DNA of 16,960 nucleotides from a bacterium (GCA_030426865.1 JAUHXN010000028.1:1-16960), one strand, 5' to 3'. Shown: positions 7,706 through 15,964, numbered from the stretch's first letter. The notes: generated from the sequence alone by a model not told the origin. A program made the numbers and translations.

Positions 7706-7780
7706 CTCTTCACTCCATTTCATTCCGTTAAGTGTGACGACAAACCTGAAACCCTCTGCTTGCTAACCCAGAGGCATAGC
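7706..7780. repeat. degenerate intergenic repeat, copy B
   Basis: The core at 7731-7777 runs from AGTGTGACG through GAAACC to GCAT and parallels copy A at 1090-1134 (47 versus 45 bases). A hairpin CCTCTG (7753-7758) / CAGAGG (7769-7774) sits inside it. It begins immediately after the stop codon of the manC-like gene at 7784. It might help end that transcript, but no T-tract follows on the minus strand. Confidence 0.45.
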
Positions 7781-7783
7781 GGT

Positions 7784-8872
7784 CTATTTTATCATTTTAT
7801 TCAGTTCCTTAGCTCTAATAAAGTGGATCAAATCCTTTACATTCTCACTATTACCACGAGTGCTAATGAATATAGCATTTTCAGATTCAATTACTATCAG
7901 ATTATCTACATCTGTTACTGCTATGAATTTTTCAGTCGATTTAATCAAACTATTGCTAGTCTTCAGAGCAATCACATCACCTTTAAGTACATTATTATGT
8001 TTATCTTTATCACATAGGTTAAAGTACTCATCCCATGTTCCTAGATCACTCCAACCGAAGCTAGATTTTACAATATATAGCTTTTTAGTCTTCTCTAATA
8101 ATCCATTATCTATAGATACAGAGTTTATTTGTTTATATACGTAACTTCTATTTTCATTGAAATCTTCAGACCCTATCTTAGCTTCTATTTTTTTAATTAG
8201 GCCTGAAAGCATTGGCAAGTGTTCATTAAACTCAGATTTCAATATTTTCATTTTCGCAGAGAATATACCAGTATTCCAAACAAAATCTCCTGACTCTATA
8301 AACCTACGTGCAGTGTCTATATCTGGTTTCTCAGCAAATACTTTTGCTTTTCTTACACCTAAACAGTGTAGATTTTCTTCTATATCATTATCAGCATACT
8401 GTATATAGCCCAACTGGTTGTTGGGGAAATTGGGTTCTATACCTACAGAAACTAATCCTTCTGTCATTAAAGCAGCTTGAATTGATGAATCAATTGCATT
8501 TAGATATTCAGTTTTATTATTTATTATATGATCTGAAGGAAAAATAGTAATAATATCATCGTCATCATACTTATGATTAATCATTGCTTGAGCCAAGGCT
8601 ATGGCAGGAGCTGTGTTCCGACCAAATGGTTCTAACAAAATATTATCATCAGATAATGTTTCTATAGTTGATTTTAATAATTTCTTATACTTTTTGAAAG
8701 TAATAACAAATACATCGGCAGGATCATAATGTTTACATATTAGATTGTAAGTATCTAATACCATCGGCAAATCTGAAACAAAAGACCGAAATTGCTTAGG
8801 ATGTATATCTGTACTTTCTGGCCAAAGTCTGCCTCCAGTTCCACCTGCTAATATAACAGCTATTTTTTTCAT
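7784..8872 (-). CDS. manC: mannose-1-phosphate guanylyltransferase (GDP-mannose pyrophosphorylase)
   Basis: A 362-residue cytoplasmic nucleotidyltransferase predicted to make GDP-mannose from mannose-1-phosphate and GTP. The signature GGTGGRLWPES (10-20) with HPKQF (24-28) forms the nucleotide-binding loop. FGRNTAPAIALA (83-94) and FPSDHII (111-117) are diagnostic of the GMP family. FAEKP (179-183), FVWNTGIF (197-204) and GWSDLGTWDE (273-282) complete the sugar-binding set. The length fits the short form that lacks the phosphomannose isomerase domain. The gene starts 7 bases after the hldE adenylyltransferase gene and appears to be last in the run. Given heptose genes just upstream, a heptose or other sugar-1-phosphate substrate cannot be excluded, but the motifs favour mannose. 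Confidence 0.88.
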   Translation of the reverse strand: MKKIAVILAGGTGGRLWPESTDIHPKQFRSFVSDLPMVLDTYNLICKHYDPADVFVITFKKYKKLLKSTIETLSDDNILLEPFGRNTAPAIALAQAMINHKYDDDDIITIFPSDHIINNKTEYLNAIDSSIQAALMTEGLVSVGIEPNFPNNQLGYIQYADNDIEENLHCLGVRKAKVFAEKPDIDTARRFIESGDFVWNTGIFSAKMKILKSEFNEHLPMLSGLIKKIEAKIGSEDFNENRSYVYKQINSVSIDNGLLEKTKKLYIVKSSFGWSDLGTWDEYFNLCDKDKHNNVLKGDVIALKTSNSLIKSTEKFIAVTDVDNLIVIESENAIFISTRGNSENVKDLIHFIRAKELNKMIK

Positions 8873-8879
8873 CTCTAAA

Positions 8880-9341
8880 CTACTCGTTTATTTTGTTTAT
8901 TATGTTAGTTGTTGACTTTCCATCCACAAATGGAATAATTACAACTTCACCACCATTACTTTCTACTATATCTTTTCCTACTACATCATCTTTTTTGTAG
9001 TCACCACCTTTCACTAATTTATTTGGTACGATTAGTGAAATAATTTCTAGTGGAGTGTCCTCCTCGAAGATAACAACGTAATCTATGCTTTTTAGTTCCG
9101 AAATTACTATAGCTCTATCAATTTCAGAGTTGATTGGTCTTTTTTCGCCTTTTAAACGCCTTACAGACGCATCAGAATTTAAGCCAAGGATTAGTATGTC
9201 TCCTTGCTGTTTCGCCTTCTGTAGGTAAAATACGTGACCCGAATGTAAGATGTCAAAATAACCATTTGTGAAAACTATAGTTTTTCCTTCATCTTTTAGC
9301 TGTTCGGAAAGCTCTTTTATATTTTTTCTTTCTACTATCAT
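8880..9341 (-). CDS. rfaE2: D-glycero-beta-D-manno-heptose 1-phosphate adenylyltransferase (HldE C-terminal-type)
   Basis: A 153-residue nucleotidyltransferase of the cytidylyltransferase-like family. It is predicted to transfer AMP from ATP to heptose-1-phosphate, giving ADP-glycero-manno-heptose for the LPS core. The nucleotide-binding motif TNGYFDILHSGH (25-36) contains the HxGH signature (HSGH 33-36). GLNSDASVRRLKGEKRP (53-69), VKGGDYKKDDVVG (110-122) and GKSTTNII (141-148) are typical of RfaE domain II. In Escherichia coli this is the C-terminal half of the fused HldE; here it is a separate gene. Its ATG overlaps the stop of the kinase gene by four bases (ATGA, 9338-9341), so the two halves are coupled. 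Confidence 0.93.
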   Translation of the reverse strand: MIVERKNIKELSEQLKDEGKTIVFTNGYFDILHSGHVFYLQKAKQQGDILILGLNSDASVRRLKGEKRPINSEIDRAIVISELKSIDYVVIFEEDTPLEIISLIVPNKLVKGGDYKKDDVVGKDIVESNGGEVVIIPFVDGKSTTNIINKINE

Positions 9342-10315
9342 AAATATGATAAGATATCATCTTTTGTTACTGAAACAATTCCTGGTTCGCCACATACGTA
9401 TCCTGCCGCAATATTTGCTATAGTAGCTGCTTCAACCATACTAGCTCCTCCAGATTTGCAAGCTGCTAAAGTAGCAATAACTGTGTCTCCTGCACCTGAT
9501 ACATCTGATACTAGTCTGGCTTTAGTATCTACATGATGTATATTGCCACTTGATTCGAATAGCATCATACCTTTGTCACCTAAGGTTAATAGTACATTCT
9601 CGCATTGTAATTTTTCCAAAAGTAAGCCACCAGCTATTTTAACGTCCTCATCTGTTTTTATATTGACTTTTAGCGCTTGAGCTGCTTCTTTTTTGTTTGG
9701 CTTAAACGCTGTAACTCCCTTATAAGCAAAGAAGTTATCAAACTTTGGATCTACATAAACAGCTATATTATGAGACTTAGCGTACTTCAATACGTCTTTG
9801 ATTAATTTTGATGATAAAGCACCTTTGTCATAATCTCCGAAAATAATTCCTTCAAGATCTGAGTTCTCAGTCAAAGTTTTAAGAATATGCTTTTCTCCCG
9901 CAGCATTTATAACATCTCGTACTTCCCTATCCAATCTTACTATCTGTTGATTATTACCTATTATCCTAGTCTTAACAGTAGTTGGTCTATTGCTATCTTT
10001 GTATAATCCACTAGGGTCGATTCCTCTATCCATACATATTTGTTCGAACATTTCGGCGCTATTGTCATCGCCAATTATCCCACAAAGTATTGACTTTATA
10101 CCTAGAGAATTAAGATTAGAAGCTACATTTGCAGCTCCACCTAGATGAAATGTTTCATGTTCTAAGTCAATAACTGGAACAGGTGCCTCTGGTGATACTC
10201 GAGTAACACTACCCCAGAAATATCTATCTAACATTATATCACCTATAACTGCGATTTTCTTACCAGCGAAGCTCTTGAATATTTCTTTTACTCTAGTTTT
10301 ATTTAGATTTTTCAT
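9338..10315 (-). CDS. rfaE1: D-glycero-beta-D-manno-heptose-7-phosphate kinase (HldE N-terminal-type)
   Basis: A 325-residue PfkB/ribokinase-fold sugar kinase predicted to phosphorylate heptose-7-phosphate at C1. The landmarks are GDIMLDRYFWGSVTRVSPEAP (25-45), the HLGGAANVASNL segment (57-68), DYDKG (161-165), VDPKFDN (188-194), KPNKKE (205-210) and TLGDKGMMLF (244-253). The PfkB C-terminal signature DVSGAGDT (271-278) includes the likely catalytic Asp277. It corresponds to domain I of E. coli HldE. The ATG overlaps the stop of the RmlD-like gene by four bases (10312-10315). The other steps of the route (GmhA, GmhB, HldD) are not encoded in this window. Confidence 0.93.
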   Translation of the reverse strand: MKNLNKTRVKEIFKSFAGKKIAVIGDIMLDRYFWGSVTRVSPEAPVPVIDLEHETFHLGGAANVASNLNSLGIKSILCGIIGDDNSAEMFEQICMDRGIDPSGLYKDSNRPTTVKTRIIGNNQQIVRLDREVRDVINAAGEKHILKTLTENSDLEGIIFGDYDKGALSSKLIKDVLKYAKSHNIAVYVDPKFDNFFAYKGVTAFKPNKKEAAQALKVNIKTDEDVKIAGGLLLEKLQCENVLLTLGDKGMMLFESSGNIHHVDTKARLVSDVSGAGDTVIATLAACKSGGASMVEAATIANIAAGYVCGEPGIVSVTKDDILSYL

Positions 10316-11238
10316 TTACTATCTTTACTTAGTTGATGTTTTAGGTTAATTAAACCTGTTTCTAAATCAGAAAATTTCATCCCAAGTGATGTTTCAGCTT
10401 TTAAATTAATCAATCCACCTTTTTCAGGTCTAATTGCCTTTTGTTTTAAAGCTGAAGATGGGATTTTAGTTATTAGTTTTTTATCGAATCCAAAAATTTC
10501 TGCTATTAAAATAGCTATTTGATATCTATTATAATAACCTCTACCGGAAAAATTATAGATTCCTTTTCTCTTTTTTTCAATAATCTTAAAGACGCCTTTG
10601 GCTATATCACTTGCCAAAGTTGGATTGCACCATTGGCCATCTATTATTTTTAATTGTTTTTCTTCTCTCAAAGCATCAATAACCCATCGAATAAAATCAG
10701 ATTTATTATATGAGCTATTTCCGTAAACGACATTAGTTCTAATTATCGTACTGTTTTTACTAGCCTCAATTCTTACTGCATTCTCCCCTGCTAGTTTTGA
10801 TTTACCGTAATAACTTAATGGATTTGGTAACACATCTTCTAAATAGGGGCCTTTTTTTCCATCAAATATATAATCCGTAGAGAATGTAATTAGATGATAT
10901 TTATATTTATTCGAAAAAAGAGCTAGAGATTCAGGCAAAATAGCATTCATTTCCATTGCCATTTTCTTATTAGTTTCGCATCCATCTACATCAGTCATTG
11001 CAGCAGCATTTACAACCACATCTGGTTTTTCATCTTCTATTATGAAATCTAATGTCTTTTTTTCTCGAATATCGAATGTATATACGGCATCCTGTTTCCT
11101 CTTATTAATATACTCCGAACCTGAGGAAAGCAAAACAATGTTATAATCTGTTTCGCGGCACAGGAATTTATAAGTTGCTTCTGCTACTTTACCCGACGCT
11201 CCCGTTATGATTACTTTTTTACCGATTGTTTCCCCAAT
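10312..11238 (-). CDS. RmlD-like NAD(P)-dependent sugar-nucleotide reductase (SDR), start uncertain
   Basis: A short-chain dehydrogenase of the RmlD substrate-binding type (dTDP-4-dehydrorhamnose reductase-like), about 308 residues if read from position 11238. The Rossmann strand and glycine loop KKVIITGASGKVA are encoded at 11220-11182. Downstream are VVNAAAMTDVDGCE, STDYIFDGKKGPY and the catalytic YGKSK, where a Tyr and a Lys four residues later form the YxxxK pair. The first standard start in frame is TTG at 11133, but it would delete the cofactor-binding loop, so I extended the gene to the ATT codon after the in-frame TGA. No ATG, GTG or TTG exists in that extension. One fewer G in the G4 run (11235-11232) would join the frame to the ATG inside the parS palindrome; one more A in the A6 run (11220-11215) would join it to a TTG. 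It may be slightly damaged or use a rare start. Substrate is unassigned; the heptose and mannose genes suggest LPS or O-antigen sugars. Confidence 0.75.
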   Translation of the reverse strand: MGETIGKKVIITGASGKVAEATYKFLCRETDYNIVLLSSGSEYINKRKQDAVYTFDIREKKTLDFIIEDEKPDVVVNAAAMTDVDGCETNKKMAMEMNAILPESLALFSNKYKYHLITFSTDYIFDGKKGPYLEDVLPNPLSYYGKSKLAGENAVRIEASKNSTIIRTNVVYGNSSYNKSDFIRWVIDALREEKQLKIIDGQWCNPTLASDIAKGVFKIIEKKRKGIYNFSGRGYYNRYQIAILIAEIFGFDKKLITKIPSSALKQKAIRPEKGGLINLKAETSLGMKFSDLETGLINLKHQLSKDSK

Positions 11239-11255
11239 GTTTCACGTGAAACATT
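11236..11255. promoter_or_regulatory. parS: parS site 1 (ParB-binding palindrome)
   Basis: The 16-bp TGTTTCACGTGAAACA at 11238-11253 is an exact match to the consensus bacterial parS. The symmetry extends to 20 bp (AATGTTTCACGTGAAACATT). It fills the spacer between mnmG, whose TAA overlaps its edge, and the RmlD-like gene. parS sites are bound by the ParB CTPase and usually cluster around the replication origin. Confidence 0.9.
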
Positions 11256-13119
11256 ATGACTTCAAATATAACGTTAAAATGGACACATCTGTTGCAGATA
11301 TACCCGATATACGAGAAGCTTGACCCAATGAGCCAGGTCTTATCTTTGAAAGCTTCTCTTTTGCTTCTGTAGAAAGCGAATTAATACCATAATAGTCAGT
11401 ATCATCCGGAATCATTCTGTTCTCATTCTTTAAGAAATGTTCTATTTCCGTCATTTGTCTTTTTATGTAACCTTCGTACTTGATCTCTGTTTCTAATTTA
11501 TGAGTTAATTCATCCGATCTACTTACAGTCATCAAGTTTTTGTATAATCTATCAGCGCTATCTAAAACTCCAGACATTCTAGTTCTAGAACGTTTAGTCA
11601 ATTGATATATATCTGTAGAGAATTGGATTTCCGATTCTTGTACTGACAATAAATAATCATTTACTTCATTAGGAGAAACTTTTAATTCTTTAGATTCCTC
11701 ATAAGCAGCATCCACGATTCTTTGCTTTTTATTAATTTCATCCATTCTTCTATCAGATACTAGACCTATTCTATGTCCATACTTTGCTAGTCGAATTTCA
11801 GCATTATCTTGTCTTAATAATAATCTATACTCCGCCAGAGAGGTGAATATTCTATACGGCTCGTTTGTACTTTTATTAACCAAATCATCTATTAATACAC
11901 CAATATATGCCTCGGAGCGCTTTAGAACTAGTGGCTCTTCTCCTTTTATCTTTAGTCCAGCATTTACACCCGCCATAAAGCCTTGTACAGCCGCTTCTTC
12001 ATAGCCGGATGTACCGTTTATCTGACCAGCAAAATACAAACCGCTAACAGCTTTAGTCTCTAAAGTAAAGCGTAATTGATAAGGAAAGAAAAAATCATAC
12101 TCTACAGCATAACCAGGAACTGTAATGTGAGCTTTTTCCAATCCTGGTATAGTTACTATAGCTCTTTTTTGAATATCAAGTGGTAAACTAGTAGAATACC
12201 CGTTAACATAAACTGAATTAGTATTCAATCCTTCGGGCTCTAATAATATTTTATGGCTTTTCCGTTCAGCAAATCTAAATATTTTATCTTCTATTGATGG
12301 ACAATAACGTGGCCCAGCACCAGTAATATTACCTGTAAACATAGGTGATTGGTCAAACCCCTCCTCTAGAATACTGTGAGTAGTTTCATTAGTATCTGAT
12401 TGATGGCAAACCATAACATTGCGAACGGCTGAAGATCTATGTGAAAATGGAACAGGTTCTCTATCAATATCAGCAGGTTTCAGATTAGAATAGTCGATAC
12501 TTCTTGAATCAACTCTTGGTGGAGTACCGGTTTTTAGTCGCCCTCGTTCGAAACCATAATGATTAAGCATATCTGATATTTTATCTGATGTATCTTCTCC
12601 TATTCTTCCGCCTTTGGTCTGAACTAAACCAGTATGCATAACTGCTTTTAGAAATGTTCCAGCGCATAATACAACAGCTTTACATTCTAATATACTATCG
12701 TCCTCAGTCCTTAACCCTACTACAGAGTCATTTTCAATTAGTATCTCTGTTGCCTTTGCTTTAATAAGCGTAAGGTTTTTAATATTTCTTAATGTCTCTG
12801 TTACATATAGAGGATAAAGATCCTTATCTATTTGACATCGAGGAGACCATACCGCTGGCCCTTTAGAAGTGTTTAACATCTTAAAAGAAATACCAGCTTT
12901 ATCAGCAAGATAAGGCATTTCACCGCCAAGAGCATCTAGCTCCTTGACTAAATGACCCTTTGCCGTTCCACCTATCGATGGATTACAAGAGGGTTTACCC
13001 ATATTGTCAAAGCTCATAGTAAGTAGCCCGACTTTAAGACCCATTCGAGCTGGAGCAATAGAGGCTTCTATTCCAGCATGCCCAGCGCCAATTACTAATA
13101 TGTCGTATTTATTATTCAT
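11254..13119 (-). CDS. mnmG: tRNA uridine-5-carboxymethylaminomethyl(34) synthesis enzyme MnmG (GidA)
   Basis: A 621-residue FAD enzyme that acts with MnmE to place the carboxymethylaminomethyl group on wobble U34 of several tRNAs. The FAD-binding motif is GAGHAG (11-16). SCNPSIGGTAKGHLVKELDALGG (44-66) carries one conserved cysteine (Cys45). GPRYCPSIEDKIFRF (269-283) carries the other (Cys273). FAGQINGTSGYEEAAVQG (363-380) and EYRLLLRQDNAEIRL (430-444) are family signatures. The C-terminal helical domain ends in the expected GSLGQASRISGISATDVSIL segment (596-615). Length is normal. Two positions look unusual: FTSLAEYR where FTSRAEYR is common (Leu428), and WSPRCQ with Cys95 where Ala is common. 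It lies 33 bases after the D15-family gene and is bracketed by parS sites; gidA genes are often near oriC. Confidence 0.97.
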   Translation of the reverse strand: MNNKYDILVIGAGHAGIEASIAPARMGLKVGLLTMSFDNMGKPSCNPSIGGTAKGHLVKELDALGGEMPYLADKAGISFKMLNTSKGPAVWSPRCQIDKDLYPLYVTETLRNIKNLTLIKAKATEILIENDSVVGLRTEDDSILECKAVVLCAGTFLKAVMHTGLVQTKGGRIGEDTSDKISDMLNHYGFERGRLKTGTPPRVDSRSIDYSNLKPADIDREPVPFSHRSSAVRNVMVCHQSDTNETTHSILEEGFDQSPMFTGNITGAGPRYCPSIEDKIFRFAERKSHKILLEPEGLNTNSVYVNGYSTSLPLDIQKRAIVTIPGLEKAHITVPGYAVEYDFFFPYQLRFTLETKAVSGLYFAGQINGTSGYEEAAVQGFMAGVNAGLKIKGEEPLVLKRSEAYIGVLIDDLVNKSTNEPYRIFTSLAEYRLLLRQDNAEIRLAKYGHRIGLVSDRRMDEINKKQRIVDAAYEESKELKVSPNEVNDYLLSVQESEIQFSTDIYQLTKRSRTRMSGVLDSADRLYKNLMTVSRSDELTHKLETEIKYEGYIKRQMTEIEHFLKNENRMIPDDTDYYGINSLSTEAKEKLSKIRPGSLGQASRISGISATDVSILTLYLKS

Positions 13120-13132
13120 TATTATTTCTATT

Positions 13133-13150
13133 ATGTTTCACGTGAAACAT
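13133..13150. promoter_or_regulatory. parS: parS site 2 (ParB-binding palindrome)
   Basis: A second exact TGTTTCACGTGAAACA at 13134-13149, within an 18-bp perfect palindrome. It sits in the 33-base spacer between the D15-family gene (stop at 13153) and mnmG (ATG at 13119). It is 1.9 kb from site 1. It lies directly upstream of the mnmG start, so ParB binding or spreading could affect transcription through this point; that is inference. Confidence 0.9.
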
Positions 13151-13152
13151 TC

Positions 13153-14778
13153 CTATTGTGCATCAAATTCAATTCCGAATAGTTGAGGCAATTTATATAA
13201 ATGATCTTTGATAGGAGAAAACAGTTGGTTAGTTGTAAATATAACACCACCAAACTTTCCATCAAACATATTATATGCAAAATCTACTCTGAATATACTA
13301 TGCTCACCTGATGTCTTTCTACTATGAAAACGTAAACCTAAACCCACTGAATTGTAGAATTGTGATTCTGTTATTTTGATAGACTGATCCCATACAGTAC
13401 CAATATCATAAAATCCCGCTAGTTCAAAATCAAATAACCAAAGGTCTAAACCTGTAAAATATCTTATTTCTGCATTAGCTAATAGACGATTATCCCCGGC
13501 AAATCTATTGGCATCATAACCGCGTAAACCAAAATCATTGTCTAATATGAGCTGTCTTAATGCACCCCAACGCCAAGCTGTTTGTTGTCTGAATGAAGCG
13601 GCAAGTGTAATATTTTCATCCAATCTATGAAATCCTAATCCTAGAAATTCCTGATAAGTATATGAGGCAACCGCCCCTTTGAAAGCACTACCAGCAGTTA
13701 ATTGACCAAATAAATAGTTCGTTCCATCATAATAGCTCTGCTCTCCTTGACCACCTAAGTAAAGTAAATTATCTCCACTTGATTCGATTGGAAATATCTT
13801 ACCTAAAACAACTCTACCATACCCTCCTACTACTAAGTCTTCAGTGCGGAACAAGTTAACTCGTTCTACGGGTATAAATTTTTGTGAAAGAGAACTAAAT
13901 TGGATGAGTATTTTACCACTATTATCGAATGCTCTTCGGGATTGAGGGATTCCTCTATCTGTTTGATTATATTCGACTAAGCCGGTAAAGAACAATCGGT
14001 TATCTTTGTTTATCGCTCTAGAAAAATATGCTTGTCCTATTCTTTCTTGGAAAGGAAGTAGTATAGCTGTGTCAAGATTATTAAGATAAAGAAAATCTGA
14101 GCCAAAAGAGTTCTGCAACAACATACCGTATGAAAGTAAATCTTGTGTATTACGATACGGGTCTATGAAGTTAATATTCTGATCGGTTCTAAATCTATTA
14201 GCACTAAGAGAAGCTAGTAAACTAAAGTCTGAACGAAAAACTCTGGGCATTTCTAATGCAGCATATCCTTGCCACTTTATATCATTCTCATTTCTATATA
14301 GACCTTCGAATTCTAGTTTATTACCAGTGCCTAGCAGATTTTTCTCAGATATTCTACCTCCATACTCAGAGATACCACCACCAGTACCATATAGTATAGA
14401 AGGTGTAAGAGACCATCTGTCTTTTGTAACAACATATACATCGTAATAATCAAAACCAGTTGAGTCTAGCTCGATTCTGACTTCTGTAAATAGACCTGTC
14501 TGTCTAAGGTTTCTCTCAGTTTCTAATATAGTTTGTTCAGTTAACTCATCATCTTTTCTGAAAAGTAGTTCATCTTGTATAACGTAAGGTTTAGTGATTG
14601 TATGCAAGGCATTCATCACATCTTTCACATAGAGTGCATTGGACTCAGTAGAGTCAAAAACGTTACCGTTTTCGATATAAATGTTTCCAAATCTGGGTTG
14701 TGCTAAAGCGCTAAACCCAAATGCAACAAACAAAGTCACAATTGTTATTATATATATTTTTGTATTGGTAGTTACCAT
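13153..14778 (-). CDS. D15/BamA-family outer membrane beta-barrel protein with one POTRA-like domain
   Basis: A 541-residue outer membrane protein. Residues 1-27 form a signal peptide (ITIVTLFVAFGFSALAQ). One POTRA-like domain lies at about 66-119: LTEQTILETERNLRQTGLFTEVRI, then DVYVVTKDRW. The remainder is beta-barrel (D15, Omp85 superfamily), with many alternating strands such as NKLEFEGLYR. The family's inward loop motif appears as GLRGYDANRF (417-426, LRGY 418-421). With a single POTRA it is shorter than true BamA (five POTRAs), so it resembles small Bacteroidota BamA/TamA-like proteins of unknown cargo rather than the essential assembly factor. It probably inserts or secretes proteins or lipids at the outer membrane. 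The start overlaps the purK stop by seven bases (14772-14778), suggesting coupling. Confidence 0.8.
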   Translation of the reverse strand: MVTTNTKIYIITIVTLFVAFGFSALAQPRFGNIYIENGNVFDSTESNALYVKDVMNALHTITKPYVIQDELLFRKDDELTEQTILETERNLRQTGLFTEVRIELDSTGFDYYDVYVVTKDRWSLTPSILYGTGGGISEYGGRISEKNLLGTGNKLEFEGLYRNENDIKWQGYAALEMPRVFRSDFSLLASLSANRFRTDQNINFIDPYRNTQDLLSYGMLLQNSFGSDFLYLNNLDTAILLPFQERIGQAYFSRAINKDNRLFFTGLVEYNQTDRGIPQSRRAFDNSGKILIQFSSLSQKFIPVERVNLFRTEDLVVGGYGRVVLGKIFPIESSGDNLLYLGGQGEQSYYDGTNYLFGQLTAGSAFKGAVASYTYQEFLGLGFHRLDENITLAASFRQQTAWRWGALRQLILDNDFGLRGYDANRFAGDNRLLANAEIRYFTGLDLWLFDFELAGFYDIGTVWDQSIKITESQFYNSVGLGLRFHSRKTSGEHSIFRVDFAYNMFDGKFGGVIFTTNQLFSPIKDHLYKLPQLFGIEFDAQ

Positions 14779-15926
14779 TTAAAATTATTTGATGCGTCTT
14801 CTGCGATTCTAATTGCTTCTTCCGTAGTGTTAGCTATTGCTGTTATGTGTCCCATTTTTCTTCCTACTCTTGATTCTGTTTTATCATATAGATGAAGTTT
14901 AGCCTTCTTAGTAAGCATCTTATCCGGATTACGAGGTACACCACTTCCATCACGTTCACCCAATAGGTTAATCATACAAGCAGCCCCCATTACCAAATCA
15001 GTATTGCCGAGAGGTAAACCAGTTATTGCTCTAATTGCATTTTCGAATTGCGAAGTATAGCAACCTTCTATAGTATAATGTCCGGAATTATGAGGACGAG
15101 GGGCAATTTCATTTACTAGTACTCCCCCATCAGTTGTTAGGAATAATTCTATTCCGAAAACACCAACTCCATTTATAGCTTGAACGCATTTTACAGCAGA
15201 TTGTTTAGCTTTTTCGGTAATATTTTCATCTATATGTGCCGGAGCTATAACTTTGTGGCAGATATGATTACGCTGTATAGTCTCTACACAAGGATAGACA
15301 ACGACTTCCCCATTCTTACTACGTGCTACCATTACCGCTAATTCTTTAGTAAATCTAACGAAAGATTCTGCTAAAAGACCTGACTTGTTGTTCTTAGTTA
15401 AGTTATTGTATGCCTTTTCTATTTCATCTTCGCTATCTATAGTCTCATTACCATATCCATCATAACCATATTTTCTGGACTTTAAGACGAAAGGATAACC
15501 AAATCTTGCACCAAATTCTTTACAATCTTCTATATTATCCATCTTTTCATAATTAGGCAAATCTAATCCCGCATCACGAAAAGTATTCTTCTGGATATAT
15601 TTATCTTGTATTAGGTTTAGTGTTTTAGAAGAAGGGTAAACTGGTTTTAGTTGCTCTATATATTCTAGTATTTCAGGGTCAATGAATTCATTTTCCAATG
15701 TGATAACATCAACATTTTTGATAAATTCATCAAGTCTTTCTCTATCATTACCATTACCAGAAAAATCTAGTTTGGTCATAAAAGTAGCAGGACTACCAGT
15801 TTTATCTTCGATAGTAGCAAACCGAAGACCTAATCTATATGCGTCATTAGCCAACATTTTAGCTAGTTGCCCAGCACCTAAAACTCCAACTATCAGCGAA
15901 GCATTGTCTATTCTTGATTGTAACAT
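14772..15926 (-). CDS. purK: N5-carboxyaminoimidazole ribonucleotide synthase
   Basis: A 384-residue ATP-grasp enzyme of purine biosynthesis: ATP-dependent carboxylation of AIR with bicarbonate to N5-CAIR. The N-terminal motif VGVLGAGQLAKM (13-24) is the PurK variant of the GGGQL signature. The ATP-grasp core has LENEF (77-81), PFVLKSRKYGYDGYGN (145-160) and GVFGIELFLT (255-264). NEIAPRPHNSGHYTIEGC (272-289) holds metal-binding Glu/Asn and the PurK-specific tail. VGRKMGHI (354-361) closes the protein. No purE, the usual partner, is in the window. It appears to be first in the seven-gene minus-strand run, with a good -7 element 38 bases upstream of its ATG. Confidence 0.96.
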   Translation of the reverse strand: MLQSRIDNASLIVGVLGAGQLAKMLANDAYRLGLRFATIEDKTGSPATFMTKLDFSGNGNDRERLDEFIKNVDVITLENEFIDPEILEYIEQLKPVYPSSKTLNLIQDKYIQKNTFRDAGLDLPNYEKMDNIEDCKEFGARFGYPFVLKSRKYGYDGYGNETIDSEDEIEKAYNNLTKNNKSGLLAESFVRFTKELAVMVARSKNGEVVVYPCVETIQRNHICHKVIAPAHIDENITEKAKQSAVKCVQAINGVGVFGIELFLTTDGGVLVNEIAPRPHNSGHYTIEGCYTSQFENAIRAITGLPLGNTDLVMGAACMINLLGERDGSGVPRNPDKMLTKKAKLHLYDKTESRVGRKMGHITAIANTTEEAIRIAEDASNNFKW

Positions 15927-15964
15927 TTGATAACTTATTTTGTTTCTTAACTATAACTTGTTGC

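Noticed and set aside
7753..7774. CCTCTG/CAGAGG hairpin as a terminator of the manC-like gene
   Set aside because: The stem is only six pairs and no T-run follows on the minus strand; it is listed as part of a repeat instead.
7697..8547. Several plus-strand open frames across the manC-like gene
   Set aside because: They overlap a clear minus-strand gene with all family motifs and show no recognisable domains.
13153..14778. Assignment as the essential BamA
   Set aside because: Only one POTRA-like domain is visible and the protein is 541 residues, too short for canonical BamA.
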